From Pseudideonella sakaiensis (lineage in GTDB: Bacteria > Pseudomonadota > Gammaproteobacteria > Burkholderiales > Burkholderiaceae_C), in assembly GCF_001293525.1 (NCBI RefSeq), contig NZ_BBYR01000045.1:54737-118736 (forward strand): a stretch of 64,000 nt of DNA, given 5' to 3'. Shown here in pieces: positions 19,679 through 27,646 of the stretch. The translations under genes and the position numbers were made by a program. Below the pieces are notes generated by a model. It was not told the DNA's origin. It searched no databases and saw nothing but the letters and a program-made list of their open reading frames with translations. Position 1 is the stretch's first letter, and each line of letters begins with the position of its first letter.

Positions 19679-19932
19679 CAGAACAGCCCTCCCTGCACCG
19701 GCGCCGGCGGCGCGACCGCGGCGTCGCGATGCGCCGGGCACAGGTGGCGATCCGGCCCGACCTCCGTCGCGCACGTGGCGCAGATGTGGCGATCGCAGGT
19801 CCCGCTGCGGCGCGCCGGCGCGTTGGCGTCGCACTGCAGCGTCGCCGGCGCGCCGCAGGCGCAGCGTGGCGACCTGGTGCGGGTGCAGACGATGGCGCTG
19901 GCGCCGCCGAGGTTGATGGTGGTGCACGGCAT
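19678..19932 (-). CDS. Small Cys-rich putative zinc-binding protein
   Basis: 84 residues. Six Cys and two His form a CxC...C...CxxHxCxxC...CxxH pattern (CACGAPATLQC, then CDRHICATC and LCPAH), a two-site zinc ribbon typical of small phage accessory proteins. ATGA overlaps on both sides (upstream gene ends at 19932) place it in the leftward operon. Function unknown. Confidence 0.65.
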   Translation of the reverse strand: MPCTTINLGGASAIVCTRTRSPRCACGAPATLQCDANAPARRSGTCDRHICATCATEVGPDRHLCPAHRDAAVAPPAPVQGGLF

Positions 19933-20132
19933 CAGGCGCGCCTCCCGCGGTCGACGAACCACTGCACCGCCGCGCAGATGCCCGGGTCCTCGTACCAGGT
20001 CTCGATCTCGCGCCGGCAGGCACGATCACGGAACAGGCTCGGGCCGAGGTAGGCGTGGAACTCCATGAACACCCGACGGCCGTCGGCCAGCGGCAGGCGC
20101 CAGACGGGGCGGGACCAGCAGGCGCGGCACAT
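19932..20132 (-). CDS. Hypothetical protein, 66 residues
   Basis: Starts MCRACWSRPVWRLPL and ends in a charged, aromatic-rich segment (EIETWYEDPGICAAVQWFVD). No recognised domain. Retained because it is linked by 3-nt overlaps to both neighbours in the operon. Confidence 0.5.
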   Translation of the reverse strand: MCRACWSRPVWRLPLADGRRVFMEFHAYLGPSLFRDRACRREIETWYEDPGICAAVQWFVDRGRRA

Positions 20133-20440
20133 CAGGCGGCCTCCGGCTCGGCCGCCCGGTGCGCCAGCAACGCCTGCCGCGGCATGCGCGCCACCAGCGG
20201 CAGCGGCTGCGGCGGCTTCCACTCGCCGAGGAGCTTGTGGCCCTTCGCGACGTTGCACGGTTGGCAGGCAGCTACCTGATTCGCCATCCCGGCAGCGCCG
20301 CCCAGCGCTCTCGGAACGACGTGGTCGACGGTCATAGAGTCGATCGAGATCTTCCGACTGCAGTAGGCGCAGCGCCAGGCAGTGACTGCCAGGAGCTGGA
20401 TGCGGCGCCGCCGACGGCGGGCGGGGGTGTTGAGGCTCAT
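20132..20440 (-). CDS. HNH endonuclease
   Basis: A 102-residue HNH protein: zinc-binding CAYC and CQPC pairs flank the catalytic DHVVPRALGG (His-Val) and a downstream Asn/His segment. An Arg-rich start (MSLNTPARRRRRR) may bind DNA. Small HNH nucleases of this type can act in packaging or as homing enzymes; its place in the early left operon rather than next to terminase argues against a packaging role. Alternative longer frame up to 20527 lacks support. Confidence 0.78.
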   Translation of the reverse strand: MSLNTPARRRRRRIQLLAVTAWRCAYCSRKISIDSMTVDHVVPRALGGAAGMANQVAACQPCNVAKGHKLLGEWKPPQPLPLVARMPRQALLAHRAAEPEAA

Positions 20441-20442
20441 GG

Positions 20443-20739
20443 TCAGAACACCCACTGGTGTCGCCGCTCGCCGGTGCCGCGGCACGACGTGCACGGCCCG
20501 TAGCCGAACTCGTCGCAGTCGTCCCACCAGATGTCGTCGACCTCGCGACGTCCCTCACCGCCGCAGTGCGTGCAGGCGTAGCCGTCGTCGTAGTCATCAT
20601 CATCCCAGCCGTCGTCCGAACGGGCTGGCGGCGGCACGTAGGGCGCGACTGCGTCGCCGGGCTCGAAGCAGCCCAGCAGCTCCAGGTGCCACAGCGCGCG
20701 CTCCTCGTGCCAGTGCAGCGGCGGGCCGGCGTCAGGCAT
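20443..20739 (-). CDS. DnaJ-type zinc finger protein
   Basis: 98 residues. Two CxxCxGxG motifs (CTHCGGEG and CTSCRGTG) separated by ~25 acidic residues reproduce half of the DnaJ central zinc domain without J domain. An Asp-rich stretch (WDDDDYDDG) precedes it. Such stand-alone modules usually bind protein or nucleic acid. It overlaps the upstream DUF5131 gene by 8 bp. Confidence 0.65.
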   Translation of the reverse strand: MPDAGPPLHWHEERALWHLELLGCFEPGDAVAPYVPPPARSDDGWDDDDYDDGYACTHCGGEGRREVDDIWWDDCDEFGYGPCTSCRGTGERRHQWVF

Positions 20740-21796
20740 GCGCCACCTCCGGAAACCCGTCGTGCGTGCGGCCGTCCAGCAGGCGGCCGGCAGCCTTCTT
20801 GCCGACGCGCCGCACCGTGGCACCGTCGGGAAAGTGGTGGTGCGCGCCGGGTCCGGCCACCTCGCTGACGCTGACCCATTCCCCGTTCTGTTTGTGCAGG
20901 TAGGCGATGCCATGCGCCTCGGCGAAGTCGCGCGCGCCGCGGTACCAGTCAGGGTGCGACGGCCGCGCCTTCCAGCCGCTCTCGCCGCCGCTGATGAGCT
21001 GCCGCAGGAACTGCCAGCCGCCCCAGTTCACCGGGCCCAGCGCGGGCTCGTAGCTGGCGAAGGTCTGCCAGCCGGCCGCGGCAATGCGCTGCATGCCGGC
21101 GCGCCGCAGGTCGGCCTGCTCTTGGTCCTCTGCCGTGCAGCCGATGAACACGTTGCGCATCGGCCAGCAGCCCGAGGCCTCGCCGCGGAAGTCCGACCAG
21201 GGCGGCAGGATGCTGTCGGCGATCGCGCCGGCCGTGGTGCGGTTGTGGGCCCAGCGGTAGGCTGCCTCGGACACCATCCGGCGAAAACTGTGGCCCAGCA
21301 GCAGATCGGCAAGCCGGTCGACGCGCTTCGTCAGCACCAGAAAGGTGTGCGGGCCGCTGAGCATGTTCGGCCACTTCGCCGGCACCCAGGCGCCGTCGCT
21401 ACTCGTCCAGCCGCCGCGCTCGGTCACGCCGTCCTGTTCCCGGTGGAAGGGTCCCGCGGCGCCGGCCACCGCCATGACGCCGAACAACTCGGCGAGCTGC
21501 GCGTCGGTCACCAGGTCGTGCGCTACGTCGCCCATGCTGGTCAGGAACCAGCGGCCGGGCTTGCGGACCGTCAACGGCTTGACCAAGTCCGGCTCCCAGA
21601 AGGTCACCTTCCCTGTCCACTTGCCGACGTTGCCGACGCGCACGGCCACGCCACGGTACTTCTCCTGGCCCATGGATTCCAGGCGGGCGGCCATCAAGGC
21701 GGCGTAGCACTTGGCGCACGCAGGGCTGACGGCGTCGCAGCCGACGATCGGAGTCCAGGTGTGTGTGGCCCACTCGATGCGGGTGTTCTCGGCCAT
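20732..21796 (-). CDS. Phage Gp37/Gp68 family protein (DUF5131)
   Basis: The start TRIEWATHTWTPIVGCDAVSPACAKCYA is the hallmark of the Gp37/Gp68 (DUF5131) family, whose CxxxxxxCxxCY resembles radical-SAM cluster motifs, and GGESGWKARP matches the conserved late motif. 354 residues with normal domain order. The biochemical activity of the family is not established; it is common in phages of actinobacteria and proteobacteria. ATG overlaps the upstream stop. Confidence 0.85.
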   Translation of the reverse strand: MAENTRIEWATHTWTPIVGCDAVSPACAKCYAALMAARLESMGQEKYRGVAVRVGNVGKWTGKVTFWEPDLVKPLTVRKPGRWFLTSMGDVAHDLVTDAQLAELFGVMAVAGAAGPFHREQDGVTERGGWTSSDGAWVPAKWPNMLSGPHTFLVLTKRVDRLADLLLGHSFRRMVSEAAYRWAHNRTTAGAIADSILPPWSDFRGEASGCWPMRNVFIGCTAEDQEQADLRRAGMQRIAAAGWQTFASYEPALGPVNWGGWQFLRQLISGGESGWKARPSHPDWYRGARDFAEAHGIAYLHKQNGEWVSVSEVAGPGAHHHFPDGATVRRVGKKAAGRLLDGRTHDGFPEVAHA

Positions 21797-22230
21797 CAGA
21801 TCTCTCCCCGCATCGATCCCCCCGGGCACCCAGCGCATCGCAGCGCGGGGTCGTGCGGGCAGGGGTCCATGTCCATTGCAGCGCAGAGGGCGACGGTCGG
21901 CGCAACCGGAGCACCGGCCACGGCCGGAGGCCCCAGCCGCAGCTCGACGGCCGCGCCCATCAGCGCCTCCCGCCGCGCGAAGTAGCGGTCCCGCGCCGGG
22001 CTACCAGCCGGCTGCCGCAGCATCTCCGCGCGCGCAACCTCCGACAGGGTCTCGCACACCCGGGCGCAGCGTTCGCGCTCCCGCCGCGTGGCCTCGAGGA
22101 AGGCGGCGTCCTTGCGCGCGCGCATCTCTTCGACGGCCTCCTCGATCTGCACGCTGCTGTAGCCGTCCTCGGGCATCTCGGCGCCGTCGATGTAGCTGCC
22201 CTTCGGGAAGTCGGGCGTGATCGCGCTCAC
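21796..22230 (-). CDS. Hypothetical protein with central coiled coil
   Basis: 144 residues read from a GTG that overlaps the upstream stop (GTGA). A central helix rich in Glu and Arg (IEEAVEEMRARKDAAFLEAT) and a C-terminal Cys cluster (DPCPHDPALRCAGCPGG) are visible. No known domain. Confidence 0.55.
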   Translation of the reverse strand: MSAITPDFPKGSYIDGAEMPEDGYSSVQIEEAVEEMRARKDAAFLEATRRERERCARVCETLSEVARAEMLRQPAGSPARDRYFARREALMGAAVELRLGPPAVAGAPVAPTVALCAAMDMDPCPHDPALRCAGCPGGSMRGEI

Positions 22231-22892
22231 GGCTGCCGCTCCCCGTAGACCGCCTCGCACACCTTTCGGCAGAGCCCGATGTCGAACTCGTCGTGCTCGT
22301 TGCGCACGCCGCTCTCCATGTCGAGCCAGTAGCGGCCTGGCGTGTAGCTGACGACGTCGACCACGCGGCGGACGTTGTCCGGGTTGATGCCACCGGCGTA
22401 GCCGCGGAGGATGCCGTCGTTGCGATTCGACGGCCAAGCCTTCGGCGTCTCGCCGCGGCCGCCGGAGGTGTCGAACAGCCAGGCCGGGCCCTCGTCGTCG
22501 GACGGGAAGCGCTCGCCTCGGCACTGCAGTACCACGCGCACGCCGAGCTCCGCGCCGACGGCGTCGACCTCGTGGGGATCGATCGACGTGTCGGCGGTGT
22601 TGACCTGAACGCGCCGGAACCGAGACAGGCGCTGCTTCTCGGCGCCCGTGAAGCGGCCGGCGATGAACGCGCGCGCCGCGTTGCCGCAGACGTGCGCGGC
22701 CAGGTTCAGGCGGCCTCGGGCCTCGAGGATGCAGTCGATCACCTCGGCCGTCGGGTAGCGCGGAATGCCCTCCCGGGCCGGGGACACCAGGATGCCGAAC
22801 TCGACCGGGTACCGGTGCGACAGCGCAAGCATCCCCTCGATGCTGGTCTGGTCGTCGGCGCCGGTGAAGGTGATGAACTCAGGGAGGATCAT
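22227..22892 (-). CDS. TrpF-like TIM-barrel protein
   Basis: 221 residues resembling phosphoribosylanthranilate isomerase: AGGINPDNVRRVVD at ~166-179 and WLDMESGVR at ~189-197 match the phosphate-binding LAGGLNPENV and VDVSSGVE motifs, and FDTSGGRGETP carries the general-acid Asp (141). The catalytic Cys of TrpF (near the N-terminus, KICG) is replaced in FITFTGADDQ. A phage protein using the TrpF scaffold for another substrate is the simplest reading. It sits between small accessory genes, not near any tryptophan gene. Confidence 0.65.
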   Translation of the reverse strand: MILPEFITFTGADDQTSIEGMLALSHRYPVEFGILVSPAREGIPRYPTAEVIDCILEARGRLNLAAHVCGNAARAFIAGRFTGAEKQRLSRFRRVQVNTADTSIDPHEVDAVGAELGVRVVLQCRGERFPSDDEGPAWLFDTSGGRGETPKAWPSNRNDGILRGYAGGINPDNVRRVVDVVSYTPGRYWLDMESGVRNEHDEFDIGLCRKVCEAVYGERQP

Positions 22893-22901
22893 GTTGGTCC
22901 T

Positions 22902-23201
22902 TCAGGACTTGCACACCGCCCGGATCGCATCCCCGATCCAGTGGCGGCGCACGGTGACGCAGTTGGGCCGCACTTCCTCGAGCGGCACGTTCAGCGGGAT
23001 CAGCGAGCAGTGCGTGCGGTCGACGCTGCCGCCCCAGTGGCCGACCCACTCGCCGCAGGCGTGGCACGGCGCGCCGATGCTCCAGCGCACGCGCTCGCGG
23101 CGCGCCGCCCACTCCCAGCGCCGCAGCGCTTCGGCCCGGGCTTCCTCGTCGTCGCCCTCGATGGGCGCGAGGGCGGCCTCGAGCTCGATGCGTTCGCTCA
23201 T
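22902..23201 (-). CDS. Hypothetical protein with CxxC motif
   Basis: 99 residues. An acidic helical N-terminus is followed by APCHACGEWVGHWGGSVDRTHC, a likely single zinc site, then a charged tail ending AVCKS. Overlaps its upstream neighbour by 4 bp. No known family. Confidence 0.55.
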   Translation of the reverse strand: MSERIELEAALAPIEGDDEEARAEALRRWEWAARRERVRWSIGAPCHACGEWVGHWGGSVDRTHCSLIPLNVPLEEVRPNCVTVRRHWIGDAIRAVCKS

Positions 23202-23482
23202 TGCAGCTTCTCGAGCCGGGCCGGTTCGGCGGGCATCTTCGTCGCGATGAACTGCCCGGTCCCGAACAGCCGTGCCGCGGCGGTCTCGGAGCCTTCGGCG
23301 TGGGCCATCGCGACGCCCGCGACGCTGCAGAGCTTCATCAGGTAATTCCCGATGGCCTCGCGCGGGTTGGCTCCGCCGACGTGGCAGGCGTTGAGGTAGG
23401 TCTTCACGGTCTCGCGGGCGAGGGCCTCGGCCTCGTCCGACGTCAGGGGCTTCGGATCGCTCATGGCCGGCCCGCCGCTCAC
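23198..23482 (-). CDS. Hypothetical phage protein, 94 residues
   Basis: GTG at 23482 overlaps the upstream stop (GTGA); ATG at 23464 would give MSDPKPLTSDEAEAL and 88 residues. Mostly helical, with AREAIGNYLMKLCSVAG. Not recognised. Confidence 0.55.
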   Translation of the reverse strand: MSGGPAMSDPKPLTSDEAEALARETVKTYLNACHVGGANPREAIGNYLMKLCSVAGVAMAHAEGSETAAARLFGTGQFIATKMPAEPARLEKLQ

Positions 23483-24288
23483 TCCACGGCCGCCAGCGCG
23501 GCGCGGCCACGGCCGCGGCGGCCGGCCGGCTGCGCGGCGCGGACGTCTGGATCGCCGCCCTCGCTGTCGCTGGCGCCGCCGTCGCCGCCGCCTTCGCCGC
23601 CCGCCGGCGGCGTGCCGATCGCGGTGTTCGGCGCGTTCTTGTCGCCGTTGGCGCCGAACGGCCAGGGACCGCCGTCACCCTGCTGCTGGGCGGCGCCTGC
23701 CGCGGCGTCCGGCGTCTTCGGCGGCCGGCCGCGGCCGCGCTTCGGCGCCGGCGGGTCGTCGTCCTCCAGGTCGGCCTGGCTGTCGTCGAGCGCGGGCCCG
23801 CGCATCGTGAGCTGCACGTCGGTCGCCTTCAGGCCCGGCAGCTTCGCCCAGGCCTGAGCCTCCAGCCCGGGCGCGTCGACGGTCCACTGCACCACGACGC
23901 TGCCGCCGTCGCGCGGCGCGAACGACACCCGGTGCACCTTGCAGTCGACGAGGCGGATGTTGCTGCCGTGCCCGCCGGCTCCGTAGTCGATTTCCAGCGT
24001 GCAGCCGGTCTGCTCGTACTGCCAGCCCATGCGCTTGACGTGGTCGCCGATGGTGGTCAGCTCCATGCCCTCCATGCCGTCGAGCTCGCCCTGCGGCTTG
24101 CCTTTGCCGTCGGCGCGCCGGAACAGCATGCCGGGAAGGAAGCCGTCGAACATCGCGAGCTGCGCGCACGGCAGGCTCGCGGACAGCAGGATCTGGCCGC
24201 CGGGCGGGTCGTTGGGCTTGCGGTTCTTCGCCGCCAGCACGCGGACGTCGTTGACGCGGCACTTCGTCAGGGATTCGAGTTGGAACAT
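23479..24288 (-). CDS. Hypothetical phage protein with AT-hook-like motif
   Basis: 269 residues. The first ~150 form a compact beta-rich domain (MFQLESLTKCRVNDVRVLAA, then GCTLEIDYGAGGHGSNIRLV). A low-complexity tail contains KRGRGRPPK, an AT-hook-like minor-groove motif, then Gly/Pro/Ala-rich sequence ending in a second RRGRGR. Its position between exonuclease and small genes of the recombination operon suggests a DNA-binding accessory; inference only. Confidence 0.6.
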   Translation of the reverse strand: MFQLESLTKCRVNDVRVLAAKNRKPNDPPGGQILLSASLPCAQLAMFDGFLPGMLFRRADGKGKPQGELDGMEGMELTTIGDHVKRMGWQYEQTGCTLEIDYGAGGHGSNIRLVDCKVHRVSFAPRDGGSVVVQWTVDAPGLEAQAWAKLPGLKATDVQLTMRGPALDDSQADLEDDDPPAPKRGRGRPPKTPDAAAGAAQQQGDGGPWPFGANGDKNAPNTAIGTPPAGGEGGGDGGASDSEGGDPDVRAAQPAGRRGRGRAALAAVE

Positions 24289-24439
24289 CGTGGCTCCGGT
24301 GGTGGTGGTCGGCGGGGAGGGTCCCGGCTCAGTCGAGGCTGGTGGTGGAGAAAGTGGGCGGCCGCGCGATGCGGCGCACCCCGGGCAACAGGGAGGACGG
24401 AGGGAGGAGGTCGGCCCGGGGTGGCGCGCCCGAAAGGGG

Positions 24440-25060
24440 TCAAGCGGCGGCCGCCTGCTGCTCGAGGTCCTGGATCGCGAAGAACACCTCCATGCAGCCG
24501 TGCACGTCGACCAGTGCGCTGTGCGCGCCCTGCAAGGGCTTGCCCATGAAGTGCTGGTAGGCCTCGCCCAGGTTCGCGCTCTTGTGGTGGAAGCGCCGGG
24601 CCGCCTTCATCTTCTCGGTGGGAGGCAGCTTCAGGATCGGCGTCGACAGCAGCTGCGTGCAGCGCGCGCCGCCGGCCTTCCAGGCGTCGGCGGTCTCGTC
24701 GTCGCGGTAGCGCTTCAGCGCGATGCGCAGGATGCGGGCATCGAACGGCTCGTTGTGGGCAATGCGCAGGCGGCGTCCCGCGGCCCAGAGGTCCAGCAGC
24801 ATGCTGACGGCTATCGGCTCCGGCACGCCGAGGTCGGAGGCCATCTCGGTCGTGATGCCGTGCACGGCGGCCACCTCGTCGGGGATCGTCCAGCCGTCGG
24901 GCCGGACCATCACGTCCATGGTGGACAGCGTCCTGCGCGTGTCCAGGTCGACCAGGCAGGCGCCGAGCTGCACCAGGTGCGGCTGCCGCGGGTCCTCGGA
25001 TGGCTGATCGAACAGCGGCAGACCGGAGGTCTCGGTGTCGTAGAAGAGAACGGGGTTCAT
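24440..25060 (-). CDS. DEDDh 3'-5' exonuclease
   Basis: 206 residues with the four DEDDh signatures: ExoI DTET (Asp8, Glu10), HNEPFD (Asp107) and the ExoIII motif AHSALVD (His180, Asp185), which coordinate two metal ions for hydrolysis from DNA 3' ends. VHGITTEMA also fits the epsilon-subunit/DnaQ class. It belongs with the RecT-like protein, SMC ATPase and Fe-S nuclease in phage recombination. The 151 bp between it and the next gene hold a (GTG)n-like run and no gene. Confidence 0.88.
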   Translation of the reverse strand: MNPVLFYDTETSGLPLFDQPSEDPRQPHLVQLGACLVDLDTRRTLSTMDVMVRPDGWTIPDEVAAVHGITTEMASDLGVPEPIAVSMLLDLWAAGRRLRIAHNEPFDARILRIALKRYRDDETADAWKAGGARCTQLLSTPILKLPPTEKMKAARRFHHKSANLGEAYQHFMGKPLQGAHSALVDVHGCMEVFFAIQDLEQQAAAA

Positions 25061-25094
25061 GCGAGTCCTTCGCGTGGGGGTGGGGGGAGGTTGT

Positions 25095-25277
25095 TCAGCC
25101 CAGGCGGGCCGCGGCGGCGATGTGCTCGAGGTTGTCGGCCTCGTTCTTGAAGTCGCTCTCGACGTAGGCCGGCGACTGGCCAACCGCAGCCCGCCGCTGG
25201 TTCTCGGCCTGCATGCCGGCGACGCGCGCCAGAGATGCGGCGATCTGCGCCACGTAGGCGATGTGATGCGGCTCCAT
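25095..25277 (-). CDS. Hypothetical protein, 60 residues
   Basis: Helical, MEPHHIAYVAQIAASLARV onwards. ATG overlaps the upstream stop. Not recognised. Confidence 0.5.
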   Translation of the reverse strand: MEPHHIAYVAQIAASLARVAGMQAENQRRAAVGQSPAYVESDFKNEADNLEHIAAAARLG

Positions 25278-25609
25278 CAGGCAAAGTCCTCGTCCGGAAC
25301 CACGACGACGTCACCCACGATCTGGTGCGTCGTGCCGGGCCTGCAGTTGGCGAGGTAGAGGCGCGTGGCCTCCTCGTTCACGGGCTTGCGGGCCCTGATC
25401 GGGCGCAGCTCGATCTGCCCCGGGATCGGCTCTACCTGCTCCGTCTCGTAGCCGAGGTCGTCGACCACCATCACGTGCAGCGGCTGGCCCAAGTGCCGCA
25501 GGTTCACCGTGTCGGTGACCTGGGCGCCGATGAGGCGGTTGATCTCGGCGATCGAGATCGGTTGCGGCAGGTCCTGGCTGGTGCCGTCGGCGCGGATCAG
25601 GCGACGCAT
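25277..25609 (-). CDS. Hypothetical phage protein, 110 residues
   Basis: MRRLIRADGTSQDLPQPISI, then a conserved-looking core (GYETEQVEPIPGQIELRPIR, ANCRPGTTHQIVGDVVVV). The pattern of a basic start and a Gly/Val C-terminus recurs in small phage early proteins. Overlaps both neighbours by ATGA. Function unknown. Confidence 0.55.
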   Translation of the reverse strand: MRRLIRADGTSQDLPQPISIAEINRLIGAQVTDTVNLRHLGQPLHVMVVDDLGYETEQVEPIPGQIELRPIRARKPVNEEATRLYLANCRPGTTHQIVGDVVVVPDEDFA

Positions 25610-27426
25610 CACGCAACCCTCCGCAGCGGCTGCCCGGCGGTGCCGTTGTCGAGCCACACGCTGCCGATGAACTCGCTCACCGGCGCCGGCTGCTTCAGCG
25701 TGCCCAACACCAGCGCCGTGCCGATCTCGCCGGCCTCGGCGAGCACGTTCAGCCAGATCAGCAGGTCCTCGCGGCCCTGCAGGTCGAGCACGTCGAAGCG
25801 GTCCAGCACCAGCAGCCCGGTGCCGGACAGGTGCGAGATCGCCTCGGCCAGCATCGCGTCGCAGCGCCACTGCTCGCTCTCGCTGCACAGCGCGCGCGGC
25901 CGGCCGCCGTAGGTGATCGCCATGTCGTCGGCGATGGCCACCAGCGGCCAGGTCGTGTCCGCGGCGGCCTGCTGCAGCCGCTCGCGCAGCGGGCCCAGCG
26001 CCTCGCGCAGCATCTCCGCGGGGATGCCGTCCGGGCTCAGCGCCTCGGCGATCGCATCCCAGGCCAGCACGTCGGCGTGGTGCTGCGCGGCCTGCTTCGT
26101 CTTCGCTTCCGCGGCGTCGGCCTCGCGCTTCAGCGCGGCCTGGGTGTCGAGCTGCTGCTGCGCGCGACTGCGGTGCTCCTCGATCTCGGCCACCGCGGCG
26201 CGCGCAGCTGCCAGCTCGGCGGCGTCGAACGGCTGCGCCAGCTCGGTGGCGATGGCCTCGGCCTGCGCGCCGGCGCCGATGGCGGCCTCGAGGTCGCGGC
26301 GGTCGTTCGCCACCGTGCGGCGGCACGTCGCCTGCGCCTGCTGCAGCGCCGGCAGACGCGACGCCGTGGCCCGGTCGGCCTGGCCGCCGCCGAGCGCGCC
26401 GTGCTCGCGCTCGTAGGCGGCCACCAGGTCGGCGGCCGCGCCGCGGATCTCGCGGTCGCCGCTGTCGGCGAACCAGCCCATGCGGTCGCCGTGGTCGATC
26501 ATCAGCGCCAGGTGCGCCGCGATGTCGTGCACGAGGCCCACGCGGGGCCCGGCGCCGGTCGCCGCAGTCGCGGCCGCAACCTCGGCGTCGATGCGCCGCA
26601 GCTCGGTCTCGTTGACGGCTGCGCGGGCGCGGATCCGCTCCAGCTGGGCAGCGTGCTCGCGCAGGGGCGCGAGCTTGGCGCCGAGCTCCGCGCGGTGCTT
26701 CTCGACCGCCTGCAGCCGGCCGATGGTCTTCTGCCAGGTCGCCAGGGCCGCGTCGGCGTGCCGGATCTCGGTCTGCAGGCTCGGGATGCCCTCGGCGTTG
26801 TGCGCCGGCACGCCGGCCTGCCAGGTCTGCGCCTTCTGGGCGCCGTAGGTCTCGCCGGTCAGGGCGCGCCAGGCGCCCTTCGCCTCGGTGGCGTTGGTCC
26901 GCGCCTGCTTGTGCGCGGCGTCGAAGCCGGCGCGCAGCAGGGGCTGCACCCGCTCGACCTTGGCCTGCTCGCAGCCCCGCGCCAGGAGCCGTCCGGCCAC
27001 GGCCTTGCCGTCGGTCTTCAGGCCGGTGAGGTCGAACAGGAAGGCGCGGCGCTCGGTGGCGTCGAGCCGCGCGAAGCGCTGCGCGTCGAGCACCAGCGGC
27101 ATCACCGGGTCGGCGTCGGCTCCCTTCTTGCCGATGGGGCTGGTCAGCTTGCCGGCCGCGGTGATCGTCGCCGCCCAGGTGTCGCCGTCGGTGCAGCGGA
27201 CCTCGCAGACCGCGGCGTCGGCGCCGTCGCGCACCAGGGCGCCGGCCTCCTTCTTCAGCGTGACGCGGCCGAGGTCGCCGGTGAGGGCCAGGGCGATGCC
27301 GTCGCGCAGGCTGCTCTTGCCGGCGCCATTGGGCCCCGCGATCACGGTGACCGGCATCAGGTGCTGCAGGTCGACGAGGCGGACGCCGAGGAAGTTCTCG
27401 ATGTGGATGGACTGGAGGCGCATCAC
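25609..27426 (-). CDS. SMC/SbcC-type AAA ATPase
   Basis: 605 residues. Walker A GPNGAGKS at 31-38 follows the typical IHIENFLGVRLVDL start; a long coiled coil (about 200-450) joins it to the C-terminal half with a signature-like CSESEQWRCDAML and Walker B LLVLDRFDVLD. This is the layout of RecF/RecN/SbcC ATPases that tether or load nucleases at DNA ends. Half the length of SbcC, and the zinc hook is absent. It is flanked by a DEDDh exonuclease and RecT-like protein, so a role in end processing is likely. Confidence 0.85.
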   Translation of the reverse strand: MMRLQSIHIENFLGVRLVDLQHLMPVTVIAGPNGAGKSSLRDGIALALTGDLGRVTLKKEAGALVRDGADAAVCEVRCTDGDTWAATITAAGKLTSPIGKKGADADPVMPLVLDAQRFARLDATERRAFLFDLTGLKTDGKAVAGRLLARGCEQAKVERVQPLLRAGFDAAHKQARTNATEAKGAWRALTGETYGAQKAQTWQAGVPAHNAEGIPSLQTEIRHADAALATWQKTIGRLQAVEKHRAELGAKLAPLREHAAQLERIRARAAVNETELRRIDAEVAAATAATGAGPRVGLVHDIAAHLALMIDHGDRMGWFADSGDREIRGAAADLVAAYEREHGALGGGQADRATASRLPALQQAQATCRRTVANDRRDLEAAIGAGAQAEAIATELAQPFDAAELAAARAAVAEIEEHRSRAQQQLDTQAALKREADAAEAKTKQAAQHHADVLAWDAIAEALSPDGIPAEMLREALGPLRERLQQAAADTTWPLVAIADDMAITYGGRPRALCSESEQWRCDAMLAEAISHLSGTGLLVLDRFDVLDLQGREDLLIWLNVLAEAGEIGTALVLGTLKQPAPVSEFIGSVWLDNGTAGQPLRRVA

Positions 27427-27638
27427 AGGCTCCGGGCGACGTACTGCTCGCGGGTGACCTGCTGCGCGCCGGCCTTCGTGGAACCCTTGCGCTCGTTGAG
27501 CTTCGCTGCCTCGTCCTGGCGCGCGCGGACGAACCGCTGCACGTCCCAGACCCGGTGCTGGCTGAAGGTGACGGCACCCGTCTCGTCGGTGGTGCGCATG
27601 TAGATGTCCAGGCCCTGCAGGGCGGTGCTGATCGACAT
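27423..27638 (-). CDS. Hypothetical protein, 71 residues
   Basis: MSISTALQGLDIYMRTTDET, then a basic helix. The GTG at 27650 overlapping the upstream stop would add four residues. Located between the annealing protein and the ATPase. Not recognised. Confidence 0.55.
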   Translation of the reverse strand: MSISTALQGLDIYMRTTDETGAVTFSQHRVWDVQRFVRARQDEAAKLNERKGSTKAGAQQVTREQYVARSL

Positions 27639-27646
27639 GGCTGGCC

